Below are positions 7,522-14,357 of a DNA stretch of 19,207 nt, piece after piece. How positions within the stretch are numbered: position 1 is the first letter of the stretch; each line of letters begins with the position of its first letter. This DNA comes from ANME-2 cluster archaeon. Lineage in GTDB: Archaea; Halobacteriota; Methanosarcinia; Methanosarcinales; Methanocomedenaceae. Made by a program: the position numbers and the translations under genes. Under the pieces are notes generated by a model, which searched no databases, was not told where the DNA came from, and worked only from the letters and a program-made list of their open reading frames with translations. The stretch lies in assembly GCA_022353185.1 (NCBI GenBank), contig JAKRWB010000401.1, positions 1 through 19,207 on the forward strand, in the 5' to 3' direction.

Positions 7522-8820
7522 ATGTCCCATATACTTATTAAGAACGGTTATGTAATTACCATGGACGGTCCACCCATTAGGGACGGGGTTGTTCTGATAG
7601 AAGACAACAAAATCACTTACGTGGGTACGGAGACACAGCAGGCAGAGCAAATTATAGATGCAAAGGGTTGTGTTGTTATGCCAGGTCTGGTAAATGCTCA
7701 CAACCATGCAGGAATGACATTATTTCGTGGATATGCCGATGACCTGCCACTGAAAGAATGGTTGGAAGAACACATCTGGCCCGCAGAGGCTAAACTCACA
7801 GGCGAGGATGTATATTGCGGCACCCTGTTGGCCTGTCTTGAGATGATACGCTCCGGAACAACCGCTTTTGCAGATATGTATTTTTACATGGACCAGGCTG
7901 CCAGGGCAGTGGAAGAATCGGGTATGAGGGCATCACTTTCCCACGGCATGATCGAACTTTTTGATGAAGCGAAAGGTGATGCAGACCTCAAAGAAGGTAT
8001 ACGTTTTGCAAAAGAATGGAATAATGCAGCAGATGGCAGGATAACCACGATGTATGGTCCACATGCACCAAATACCAGCAGCCCGGAGTTCCTGGCCAAA
8101 GTTAAGGAACAGGCAGAAGCAGATAATATCGGAATGCATATTCATGTACTTGAGACAAAAGCAGAACTGCTTGAAATGAAAGAAAAATATTCAATGTGCA
8201 GTATCCATTTACTGGATGGAATAGGTATTCTGGGACCAAACGTACTGGCAGCCCATTGTGTGTGGCTGTCATCCGGCGACATAGATATCCTGGCAGAAAG
8301 AGGAGTGAACATAGTACACTGCCCTGTAAGTAACATGAAACTGGCATCAGGAATCGCACCTATACCTGAACTATTGAGCAGTGGTGCCAATGTTGCACTG
8401 GGTACGGACGGATGTGCATCCAACAACAGCCTGGATATGTTCGGTGAAATGAAAACTGCAGCCTTACTGCATAAGGTCAATTCCATGGACCCTACGGCAC
8501 TGCCTGCACATCAGGTATTGAAGATGGCAACTGTAAATGGTGCAAAAGCCCTCAAGATCCCTGCAGGGCAATTAATGCCCGGCATGCTTGCTGATATTAT
8601 TATCGTTGATATGCAAAAACCCCATCTGCTACCTAATCATGACCTGGAATCCCATCTTATGTATGCTGCAAGGGGCTCAGATGTCAGGACGACCATTGTG
8701 GACGGCAAGGTACTGATGGAAGATGGTATTATAAAGTCCATGAACCAGGAGAAAGTTATGGAACAGGCTGCTTACGCTGCGGAAAAACTTATTCAAAGGG
8801 TCAAAGAACAATCAAATTAA
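7522..8820 (+). CDS. dadD: 5'-deoxyadenosine / SAH / MTA deaminase (amidohydrolase)
   Basis: This 432-residue metal-dependent amidohydrolase deaminates 5'-modified adenosines. Metal and substrate residues are visible: His60 and His62 in NAHNHAGMTLFRG, His206/His208 and Glu211 in HIHVLETKAE, His245 in AAHCVWLS and Asp296 in ALGTDGCASNN. The family includes MtaD of bacteria and DadD of methanogens, which acts on 5'-deoxyadenosine, SAH and MTA. The gene directly after it is an SAH/SIH hydrolase, so deamination of SAH to S-inosylhomocysteine is the likely job here. No ribosome binding site precedes the ATG, and a TATA-like CCTTATAG lies about 32 bases upstream, so the mRNA may be leaderless. The gene ends 18 bases before ahcY; the pair is probably one operon. 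Confidence 0.92.
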   Translation: MSHILIKNGYVITMDGPPIRDGVVLIEDNKITYVGTETQQAEQIIDAKGCVVMPGLVNAHNHAGMTLFRGYADDLPLKEWLEEHIWPAEAKLTGEDVYCGTLLACLEMIRSGTTAFADMYFYMDQAARAVEESGMRASLSHGMIELFDEAKGDADLKEGIRFAKEWNNAADGRITTMYGPHAPNTSSPEFLAKVKEQAEADNIGMHIHVLETKAELLEMKEKYSMCSIHLLDGIGILGPNVLAAHCVWLSSGDIDILAERGVNIVHCPVSNMKLASGIAPIPELLSSGANVALGTDGCASNNSLDMFGEMKTAALLHKVNSMDPTALPAHQVLKMATVNGAKALKIPAGQLMPGMLADIIIVDMQKPHLLPNHDLESHLMYAARGSDVRTTIVDGKVLMEDGIIKSMNQEKVMEQAAYAAEKLIQRVKEQSN

Positions 8821-8838
8821 TCATTTAGGAGATTTACA

Positions 8839-10071
8839 ATGCAAACTGACATGATAGAATCAGGAAACATGAAGATTGAATGGGCACGTAACCACATGCC
8901 TGTACTGGCAAAGATTCGGGAAGAATTTGAAAAGGAACAGCCTCTTACAGGACATATTGTAGGAATGGCACTGCATGTTGAAGCAAAGACCGCTGTGCTT
9001 GTTGAGACCCTGGCCGCTGGCGGGGCAGAAGTGGCGATTTGCGGATGCAATCCTTTAAGTTCGCAGGATGATGTGGCAATGGCTTTGGATACCAGGGAGA
9101 ACATCTCATGTTTTGCAAGGTACGGCTGCTCTGATAAAGAATATTATGATGCCATTGATGCGGTGCTTGGCAGTAATCCGGACATTACAATTGATGACGG
9201 CGGAGATTTGATTTTCAAACTGCATACTGACCGTAAAGACCTTATCCCCAGTATTCTCGGTTCCTGTGAGGAGACTACCACAGGCGTGCACAGGCTTAAA
9301 GCCATGGAACGGGACGGTGCCCTTAAGGTGCCGGTAGTTGCTGTGAACGATGCATTGACCAAATACCTTTTCGACAACCGTTACGGGACAGGTCAGTCCA
9401 GCTGGGATGGTATTATCCGTACTACTAACCTGCTTATAGCAGGTAAGAATGTGGTGATAGCCGGTTACGGATGGTGTGGTCGCGGTGCTGCCATGCGTGC
9501 GGATGGGCTCGGTGCCAATGTTATTGTAACTGAAGTGGATGCTATACGCGCTCTGGAAGCAAAGATGGATGGTTATCGTGTTATGCCCATGATAAATGCG
9601 GCAGCAATAGGGGATATATTTGTCACAACTACTGGGAACATTGATATTTTAGCCAGGGAACACTTTAAGGTCATGAAAGACGGTGCCATACTTGCAAACT
9701 CAGGACATTTCAATGTGGAAATAAATCTGGATCAGTTGAAAGAGATGGCCTTATCTATAAAAACGGTGCGCAACAATATTAAGGAATATGATCTGGGCGG
9801 ACGGCGGATAAATGTACTGGCAGATGGACGGCTGGTAAATCTCGCAGCTGCGGACGGGCATCCTGCTGAGGTCATGGACATGAGTTTTGCCAACCAGGCT
9901 TTGTGTGTAAAGTTTATTGCAAAGAACAAACTTAAACCCGGAGTACATCCTGTACCAGAGATTATCGACATAAAGATAGCAAACCTGAAACTTGAAGCAC
10001 TGGGGATTTCAATCGATAAAATAAAACCTCACCAGTTTAATTATATGGAAGCATGGGAAACAGGAACTTAG
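8839..10071 (+). CDS. ahcY: S-adenosyl/S-inosyl-L-homocysteine hydrolase
   Basis: This 410-residue NAD-dependent hydrolase splits SAH, or its deaminated form SIH, into homocysteine and a nucleoside. The NAD fold is marked by VVIAGYGWCGRGAAMRADG (about 205-223), and the catalytic region by DDGGDL (119-124), EETTTG and VNDALTKYLFDNRYGTGQS (about 169-187). The substrate-base segment reads ALHVEAKTAVLVETL, where eukaryotic SAH hydrolases have a HMT-ET pattern, so this is the shorter archaeal type without the usual insertion. In Methanocaldococcus such an enzyme prefers SIH made by DadD, and dadD is adjacent here. The ATG at 8839 has a strong AGGAGA site at 8827-8832. SIH preference is inferred, not shown. 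Confidence 0.94.
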   Translation: MQTDMIESGNMKIEWARNHMPVLAKIREEFEKEQPLTGHIVGMALHVEAKTAVLVETLAAGGAEVAICGCNPLSSQDDVAMALDTRENISCFARYGCSDKEYYDAIDAVLGSNPDITIDDGGDLIFKLHTDRKDLIPSILGSCEETTTGVHRLKAMERDGALKVPVVAVNDALTKYLFDNRYGTGQSSWDGIIRTTNLLIAGKNVVIAGYGWCGRGAAMRADGLGANVIVTEVDAIRALEAKMDGYRVMPMINAAAIGDIFVTTTGNIDILAREHFKVMKDGAILANSGHFNVEINLDQLKEMALSIKTVRNNIKEYDLGGRRINVLADGRLVNLAAADGHPAEVMDMSFANQALCVKFIAKNKLKPGVHPVPEIIDIKIANLKLEALGISIDKIKPHQFNYMEAWETGT

Positions 10072-10092
10072 AAGGATTTGATAAAAATCCTT
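10072..10092 (+). terminator. Hairpin at the end of the dadD-ahcY operon
   Basis: AAGGATTT (10072-10079) and AAATCCTT (10085-10092) form a perfect 8-bp stem with a 5-base loop, starting at the first base after the ahcY stop codon. A weakly T-rich stretch (TCAACTTTTC) follows. A terminator or mRNA 3'-end stabiliser is likely from position. Confidence 0.5.
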
Positions 10093-10194
10093 TCAACTTT
10101 TCATGCTAATCATACATTGAGACTATTTTCCCTCAACTCGTTCACTGCATGTTAATTTAGAAAACTTTATATGTGGTATCTGGCATTTCAATAT

Positions 10195-10214
10195 AAACTA
10201 GTCCACACTAGTTT
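10195..10214 (+). repeat. 8-bp perfect inverted repeat upstream of mtr
   Basis: AAACTAGT (10195-10202) and ACTAGTTT (10207-10214) are exact reverse complements separated by CCAC. A second overlapping pairing, GTCCA (10201-10205) with TGGAC (10216-10220), is possible. It lies about 60 bases upstream of the best mtr TATA box. It could be an operator or, if transcription starts further upstream (a CTTTATATG element is at 10165-10173), an mRNA hairpin. Confidence 0.5.
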
Positions 10215-10231
10215 TTGGACATAAATGGTGA

Positions 10232-10254
10232 TGTAATTGAATTACAATGTAATT
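10232..10254 (+). promoter_or_regulatory. Three alternating palindromic half-sites before the mtr promoter
   Basis: TGTAATT (10232-10238), its reverse complement AATTACA (10240-10246) and TGTAATT again (10248-10254) are each separated by a single base, giving an exact 8-base period. The block ends 18 bases upstream of the TATA box of mtrE. Regular alternating half-sites next to a promoter suggest a regulator-binding region. The regulator is unknown. Confidence 0.5.
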
Positions 10255-10271
10255 TAATTTCGGTAGTAATA

Positions 10272-10280
10272 TTTATATAA
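10272..10280 (+). promoter_or_regulatory. Predicted TATA box of the mtr operon
   Basis: TTTATATAA is the best match to the archaeal TATA consensus between ahcY and mtrE. It lies only about 28 bases before the preferred mtrE ATG, which predicts a very short leader. That conflicts with the good ribosome binding site at 10287-10291. An alternative element CTTTATATG at 10165-10173 would give a leader of roughly 110 bases. Confidence 0.45.
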
Positions 10281-10286
10281 AGTATA

Positions 10287-10291
10287 GGAGG
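10287..10291 (+). promoter_or_regulatory. Ribosome binding site that decides the mtrE start
   Basis: GGAGG at 10287-10291 abuts an ATG at 10292, leaving no spacing, but lies 12 bases before the ATG at 10304. The spacing and the expected family N-terminus (a short Met-x-Pro-Ile start) both favour 10304. Confidence 0.6.
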
Positions 10292-10303
10292 ATGGATAGA
10301 ACA

Positions 10304-11197
10304 ATGGTTGATCCAATAATAATGGACCTGGGCATTGTTGCACTAACCGGGGCACTGGCCACTATTGCCGGTGCGGCTGAAGACCTTGAGTCTGATGTCG
10401 GCTCTCAGAGTAATCCGAACTCGCAGGTGCAACTTGCCGCTCAAATGAATTTTCCACATAGGATCTTTAACAAGGCCATATCCGGTGAACCACCAGCTTA
10501 CGGGCTTTGGTGTGCTTCCGGAGCAACAGTGGCCAGCGTTTTAATGGCAAAAGACATGTCAATATTTTTTGCTATCGCAATCGGCTCATTTGTAGCCGCA
10601 ATAATCCTTGGATTATTCGCAGTAACCGCCCACATGGGACGGACAGCAAGTCAGAAAAGATTTAAACAGCCGGTGTATATGGACATGGTCCTCGGACATG
10701 TCCCGTCAATAATGGCACATGGATATATCGCAATATTTTGTATTGTAGCATTTTCATTCATAATGGACCACTTTATGGGACATCCCTTCCCACTGCCGCT
10801 TCTGGCATTCCTGTGGGGAGTTGCCGCTGGTGCAATAGGCTCATCAACTGGTGATGTACATTACGGAGCAGAACGCGAGTTCCAGAACCAGCCTTTCGGA
10901 TGCGGATTAAATGCTGCATTCTCAGGTAACATAGTGAGAAAAGGCGAAGCAGGTCTTCGTAACGGTATGGATAATGTCTGGGCATGTGCAAAATTTGGTG
11001 GTCCTTTAACAGGACTTGCCCTTGGTTTGACAGTATTCCTTGATAACTGGAGAACGACAGTGTTCGAAGGAATGAATACAATAATCGCGGGTCTGATAAT
11101 TGTTTTGATACTGATACTTGCCAACAGGATGGTTGAGGTCAAAGCAAGGAAGGCATACGGACCTTACAAGGATGAAGATGGAGGCGTAGCAGCATGA
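10304..11197 (+). CDS. mtrE: Tetrahydromethanopterin S-methyltransferase subunit E
   Basis: This integral membrane subunit belongs to the Na+-translocating methyltransferase MtrA-H, which moves a methyl group from H4MPT to coenzyme M. The 297 residues begin with a hydrophobic helix, then the conserved cytoplasmic stretch AEDLESDVGSQSNPNSQVQL (from about 25). Several membrane segments follow (about 85-110, 133-155, 162-180, 230-250, 258-282). The conserved GSSTGDVHYGAEREF contains Asp184, probably equivalent to the Asp proposed to take part in Na+ movement in Methanothermobacter MtrE. Start 10304 was chosen over an upstream in-frame ATG at 10292 on ribosome-site spacing. It is the first gene of the operon, and its stop overlaps the mtrD start (ATGA). 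Confidence 0.96.
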   Translation: MVDPIIMDLGIVALTGALATIAGAAEDLESDVGSQSNPNSQVQLAAQMNFPHRIFNKAISGEPPAYGLWCASGATVASVLMAKDMSIFFAIAIGSFVAAIILGLFAVTAHMGRTASQKRFKQPVYMDMVLGHVPSIMAHGYIAIFCIVAFSFIMDHFMGHPFPLPLLAFLWGVAAGAIGSSTGDVHYGAEREFQNQPFGCGLNAAFSGNIVRKGEAGLRNGMDNVWACAKFGGPLTGLALGLTVFLDNWRTTVFEGMNTIIAGLIIVLILILANRMVEVKARKAYGPYKDEDGGVAA

Positions 11198-11943
11198 TTG
11201 ACCTAATAACACTCATACTTATTACATTGGGAGGAGTTCTCATTGGTGTTGGTGTTCACTTCATACCTGTGGGCGGTGCCCCAGCAGCTATGGCCCAGGC
11301 AACAGGCGTGGGTACAGGTACGGTACAGTTGGCTGCCGGTGCAGGTCTGACTGGCCTTATCAGTGCAGGATTCATGTATAATCATCTTGCATTAGAAACA
11401 AATGAAATCACTGGGAAAATCATTTATGATTTCACTAATTGGGATTTCATGATGGTGATTGCATCAGGAGCAATAGGTGCAATGATCATGATAACTGTGA
11501 CAATGTTCGTTGGTCAGTTAGTTTATGTCTATGGAGTAGGTGTACCACCAGTATCTGCAAAGGTCAAGAAAGACCCCATTACCGGTGATGTACAAGATAT
11601 ATATGTATCAAGAGGCACAGAAGGACACGGAGTTCCTACAGTCAGTTTTGTGAGCGGCACTATTGGTGGTTTGCTCGGAGGTTTAGGCGGTTCAATGATC
11701 TATGTCCAGTTAATGGAAATAGTTGGTGACCCAACAAATATGGCTGTCGTAGCTCTTGCAGGTATATTTGCCACAGGTGTGTTCTATGTGAACTCTGTCC
11801 TGGCTTCTTACAATATAGGTGGTACAATCGAAGGTTTCCATGACCCTAAATTTAAAAGAGTGCCAAAAGCAATTATTTCCTGCCTGATAGCTTCACTATT
11901 GTGTGCTATTATTGCAGTACCGATCATGGGAGGTGTTGTTTAA
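11194..11943 (+). CDS. mtrD: Tetrahydromethanopterin S-methyltransferase subunit D
   Basis: This 249-residue polytopic membrane subunit of the Mtr complex forms part of the Na+-translocating core with MtrC and MtrE. About six hydrophobic segments are visible, including residues 3-23, 88-112, 151-175, 185-203 and 226-247. These are separated by glycine-rich turns such as HFIPVGGAPAAMAQATGVGTG. The length and the conserved N-terminus fit the family. It overlaps mtrE by 4 bases and mtrC by 1 base (TAATG at 11941-11945), consistent with stoichiometric, coupled translation. Confidence 0.95.
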   Translation: MIDLITLILITLGGVLIGVGVHFIPVGGAPAAMAQATGVGTGTVQLAAGAGLTGLISAGFMYNHLALETNEITGKIIYDFTNWDFMMVIASGAIGAMIMITVTMFVGQLVYVYGVGVPPVSAKVKKDPITGDVQDIYVSRGTEGHGVPTVSFVSGTIGGLLGGLGGSMIYVQLMEIVGDPTNMAVVALAGIFATGVFYVNSVLASYNIGGTIEGFHDPKFKRVPKAIISCLIASLLCAIIAVPIMGGVV

Positions 11944-12779
11944 TGTCAACAGCAGCAGGAGGACCCGCAGGAGGGGGACTTAACCCGAATCAGGTCATTA
12001 TTCTCGGTGCGGTTGGAGGACTTGCAGGAATATACCTTACAATGCTTAACCAGGCCATGGATACAACAATATTCTCGTTCCTGGGCGGCATAGGTGCAAT
12101 ATTTGCAGCAGTCTGGGGTGCGGATGCGGTACGCCGTGTTTGCAGTTATGGTCTGGGTACCGGTGTTCCATCAATAGGTATGTTGGCACTCGGTATGGGT
12201 ATTATAGCAGCCATGTTTGGACTTATCTTGCCAAAAGTTGCAGGAATTCCAACCGTTGCAGGCCCGATAATAGCGTTCATTGTAGCAGCCATAATTGGAC
12301 TTATTATTGGTGTTATGTCTAACAAGATACTGATGATGAACATCCCGATCATGGAAAAATCCATGGTTGAGATTGCAGGTGCAGGAGCACTTGTCATGAT
12401 CGGCCTGTCCACAGCCATCGCAGGAAGTTTTGAAATAAGTGTCATAATGCCGGCAGTAGTTGAGACAGGATTCATTGCACTGGTATTTATTGGTGGTGCG
12501 ATGACAATATTACATCCATTCAATGCCTGCCTCGGTCCTGACGAAAAACAAGACAGGACTCTCAATGTAGCAATTGAGAAAGGAGCGCTTATCATGGCAC
12601 TTGTCGGATTTGCATCTTTGGCAGTTGAAAGTATGGACGCTATGTCTGGTGCTTTGACCATAATAGTAGGCTTAGTAATCTGGGTGGTATATTTCAAGAA
12701 GTTCATGAAAAATACCCATCGTGATTCATACCTGGTTACAGGTACAGGTTTACTGCCAACCGAGGAGGAATTAGAATGA
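11943..12779 (+). CDS. mtrC: Tetrahydromethanopterin S-methyltransferase subunit C
   Basis: This is a 278-residue, very hydrophobic membrane subunit of Mtr. The N-terminus MSTAAGGPAGGGLNPNQV is followed by repeated membrane helices up to VIWVVYFKKFMKNTHRD near the C-terminus. A conserved loop NACLGPDEKQDRTLN sits between the last helices. The open frame extends 14 codons further upstream into mtrD, but that extension is cysteine-rich and unlike the family. The ATG at 11943 overlaps the mtrD stop by one base, the arrangement expected in this operon. The stop overlaps mtrB (ATGA at 12776-12779). Confidence 0.95.
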   Translation: MSTAAGGPAGGGLNPNQVIILGAVGGLAGIYLTMLNQAMDTTIFSFLGGIGAIFAAVWGADAVRRVCSYGLGTGVPSIGMLALGMGIIAAMFGLILPKVAGIPTVAGPIIAFIVAAIIGLIIGVMSNKILMMNIPIMEKSMVEIAGAGALVMIGLSTAIAGSFEISVIMPAVVETGFIALVFIGGAMTILHPFNACLGPDEKQDRTLNVAIEKGALIMALVGFASLAVESMDAMSGALTIIVGLVIWVVYFKKFMKNTHRDSYLVTGTGLLPTEEELE

Positions 12780-13087
12780 GCCACGTAAGAGTTGCGCCTG
12801 AATTCCATCTGATACTGGAACCAATGTCAGGTATTCTGGCAGAGGAAAATGATGATACACTTGAGTATTCTCTGGACCACATATCAACAGTGGTGGACGA
12901 ACTGGACCTAATTGTAACCGACATGATGAACTCATTGGGTCCGGATAAACCTCTACTGTCAACATTCCCTGGTCGAGAGAAAGCTGCAGTGACCGCAGGT
13001 GTATGGACGAACATATTCTACGGCTTCATTGGGGGTCTTATACTGATGACCTTCTTTGCCGTATTATTGAAATTAGGAGGCTTATAA
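12776..13087 (+). CDS. mtrB: Tetrahydromethanopterin S-methyltransferase subunit B
   Basis: This small Mtr subunit has 103 residues. It has a polar cytoplasmic domain (VRVAPEFHLILEPMSGILAE near the start, acidic middle) and a single C-terminal membrane helix (about 79-101, IFYGFIGGLILMTFFAVLLKLGG). The layout matches MtrB, a single-helix subunit at the edge of the complex. It overlaps mtrC by 4 bases, and mtrA begins immediately after its stop. Within its last codons lies the strong AGGAGG ribosome binding site of mtrA (13075-13080). Confidence 0.93.
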   Translation: MSHVRVAPEFHLILEPMSGILAEENDDTLEYSLDHISTVVDELDLIVTDMMNSLGPDKPLLSTFPGREKAAVTAGVWTNIFYGFIGGLILMTFFAVLLKLGGL

Positions 13088-13813
13088 ATGGCTGATAAAA
13101 GAGAACCATCAGTTGGATGGCCTGTCATGAAGGGTGAATACGAAGTCGCCAACCCACATAATCCGGTCGCGGTGGCTACGTTGGGTTCCCATCTTGCGGC
13201 AGGACCTCATCTTGAAGCAGGAGCTTCCATAACCGGTCCATGCAAGACAGAGAATATCGGCATTGAAAAGCTTGTGGCCAATATCATCTCAAATCCAAAT
13301 ATCAGGTTCCTCCTGGTTACCGGTTCAGAGGTAAAAGGTCACCTTACCGGAGATGCCATAATAAGTATACATGCAAATGGTACCAAGGAAAACAGGATCG
13401 TCGGTGCAAAGGGAGCAATTCCTTATATCGAGAACCTGACTGAGGAAGCAATTGCCCGGTTCCAGGAACAGGTCGAATGTGTTAATTTAATGAACATAGA
13501 GGACCAGGGAAAAATATCTGCCAAGATAAAGGAACTTGTCGGTAAAGACCCCGGTGCCTTTGATGCTGAACCGATGGTAATTGAGATCAAAGATGAAGGT
13601 GAAGGTGAAGATGAATTCGAGGGCATCAGACCAATGGCAGCAGAGGTCGCTCTTATCCAGTCGAGGATTCGTAATGTAGAGGCCGCGACAACTAATATAG
13701 GCAACCTGAATAAATTCGCATCAGGTGTCTATTCCGGTAAGATCGAAGGAGTAATGATGGGACTCACCCTGACACTTGGACTTCTTGGATTACTCATCAT
13801 GGGAGGTGTATAA
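13088..13813 (+). CDS. mtrA: Tetrahydromethanopterin S-methyltransferase subunit A (corrinoid protein)
   Basis: MtrA carries the 5-hydroxybenzimidazolylcobamide that accepts the methyl group from MtrH and passes it to coenzyme M. The 241 residues start with the conserved KREPSVGWPVMKGEYEVANP. The cobalt-ligand histidine is His85 in GSEVKGHLTGDA, matching His84 of Methanothermobacter. An acidic spacer (IKDEGEGEDEFEG, near 163-176) precedes a C-terminal membrane helix (about 219-239), so the long membrane-anchored form is present. It is preceded by AGGAGG with 7-base spacing, and mtrF starts 1 base after its stop. Confidence 0.96.
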   Translation: MADKREPSVGWPVMKGEYEVANPHNPVAVATLGSHLAAGPHLEAGASITGPCKTENIGIEKLVANIISNPNIRFLLVTGSEVKGHLTGDAIISIHANGTKENRIVGAKGAIPYIENLTEEAIARFQEQVECVNLMNIEDQGKISAKIKELVGKDPGAFDAEPMVIEIKDEGEGEDEFEGIRPMAAEVALIQSRIRNVEAATTNIGNLNKFASGVYSGKIEGVMMGLTLTLGLLGLLIMGGV

Positions 13814-13814
13814 A

Positions 13815-14051
13815 ATGGCTGAAGGCTCAGATGAATATGTCTACGGAAAAGGAGTTCCCATGGTGGTAAAACCACCAGGTGCCGGTATGTTCGATAAACT
13901 TCTTGAGAATATCAGGTACAAGGGACAGCTTATTGCCCGGAATCAAAAACTGGATTCTGGAGTTGCTGCTGGCTTCCAAGGTCTTGTCATTGGATTTCTA
14001 TTTGCGGTTATAATGATAGGACTGCCCATTGTTCTCAGTGGAGGCATCTAA
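13815..14051 (+). CDS. mtrF: Tetrahydromethanopterin S-methyltransferase subunit F
   Basis: This small subunit (78 residues) resembles the N-terminal part of MtrA in its short motif KPPGAGMFDKLLENIRYKGQLIARNQKL and ends in one membrane helix (about 52-75). The start at 13815 was chosen because GGGAGGTG (13801-13808) lies 6 bases upstream; the frame stays open 13 codons further into mtrA but without support. It sits in the invariant A-F-G-H part of the operon. Confidence 0.92.
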   Translation: MAEGSDEYVYGKGVPMVVKPPGAGMFDKLLENIRYKGQLIARNQKLDSGVAAGFQGLVIGFLFAVIMIGLPIVLSGGI

Positions 14052-14052
14052 C

Positions 14053-14346
14053 ATGGCTGAAAATAAGGTTCCGGAGATTATAGTGAATGCTACAGATTAT
14101 CAGGAGATTATCAAGAAACTTAACCTCATTGATGAAAAGATAGAATTCACGAACAGCGAGATGCAGCAGAGAGTCGGTAAACGACTGGGCAGAGACATTG
14201 GAATACTGTACGGCATATGTATTGGACTTATTCTTGTGGTAATGTATCTATTGATAGTGACCACATTGGGATTAACTCCCGCAACCACAGTTCAATTACA
14301 AGAGGGCGAATCCCTTTTGTCAGCAGTAATAAGAATATTGTTATGA
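14053..14346 (+). CDS. mtrG: Tetrahydromethanopterin S-methyltransferase subunit G
   Basis: This is a 97-residue subunit with a helical, charged cytoplasmic domain (DYQEIIKKLNLIDEKIEF, then QQRVGKRLGRDIGILYG) followed by one membrane helix (about 57-77). This layout is that of MtrG, which contributes a single helix and a coiled stalk. The start at 14053 is supported by GGAGG (14040-14044) 8 bases upstream. An upstream non-ATG start at 14029 would add eight unrelated residues. A further roughly 19 residues beyond the helix are polar and end at a TGA that overlaps the mtrH ribosome binding site. Confidence 0.92.
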   Translation: MAENKVPEIIVNATDYQEIIKKLNLIDEKIEFTNSEMQQRVGKRLGRDIGILYGICIGLILVVMYLLIVTTLGLTPATTVQLQEGESLLSAVIRILL

Positions 14347-14357
14347 GGTGATAATAG

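Noticed and set aside
10225..10236. Three-codon upstream reading frame (ATG GTG ATG TAA) before mtrE
   Set aside because: Too short to judge, and it lies upstream of the best TATA box, so it is probably not transcribed with mtr.
11901..11942. Extended N-terminus for mtrC
   Set aside because: The extra 14 residues lie inside mtrD, are cysteine-rich and unlike MtrC; the ATG at 11943 fits the family and the operon.
12146..12808. 220-codon minus-strand open frame inside mtrC
   Set aside because: It is fully antisense to mtrC, whose protein is clearly conserved; the frame is a by-product of the coding strand's composition.
13776..13814. Extended N-terminus for mtrF
   Set aside because: It lies inside mtrA; the ATG at 13815 has a strong ribosome site and the expected family start.
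14029..14052. Extended N-terminus for mtrG
   Set aside because: It uses a non-ATG start inside mtrF; the ATG at 14053 has GGAGG 8 bases upstream.
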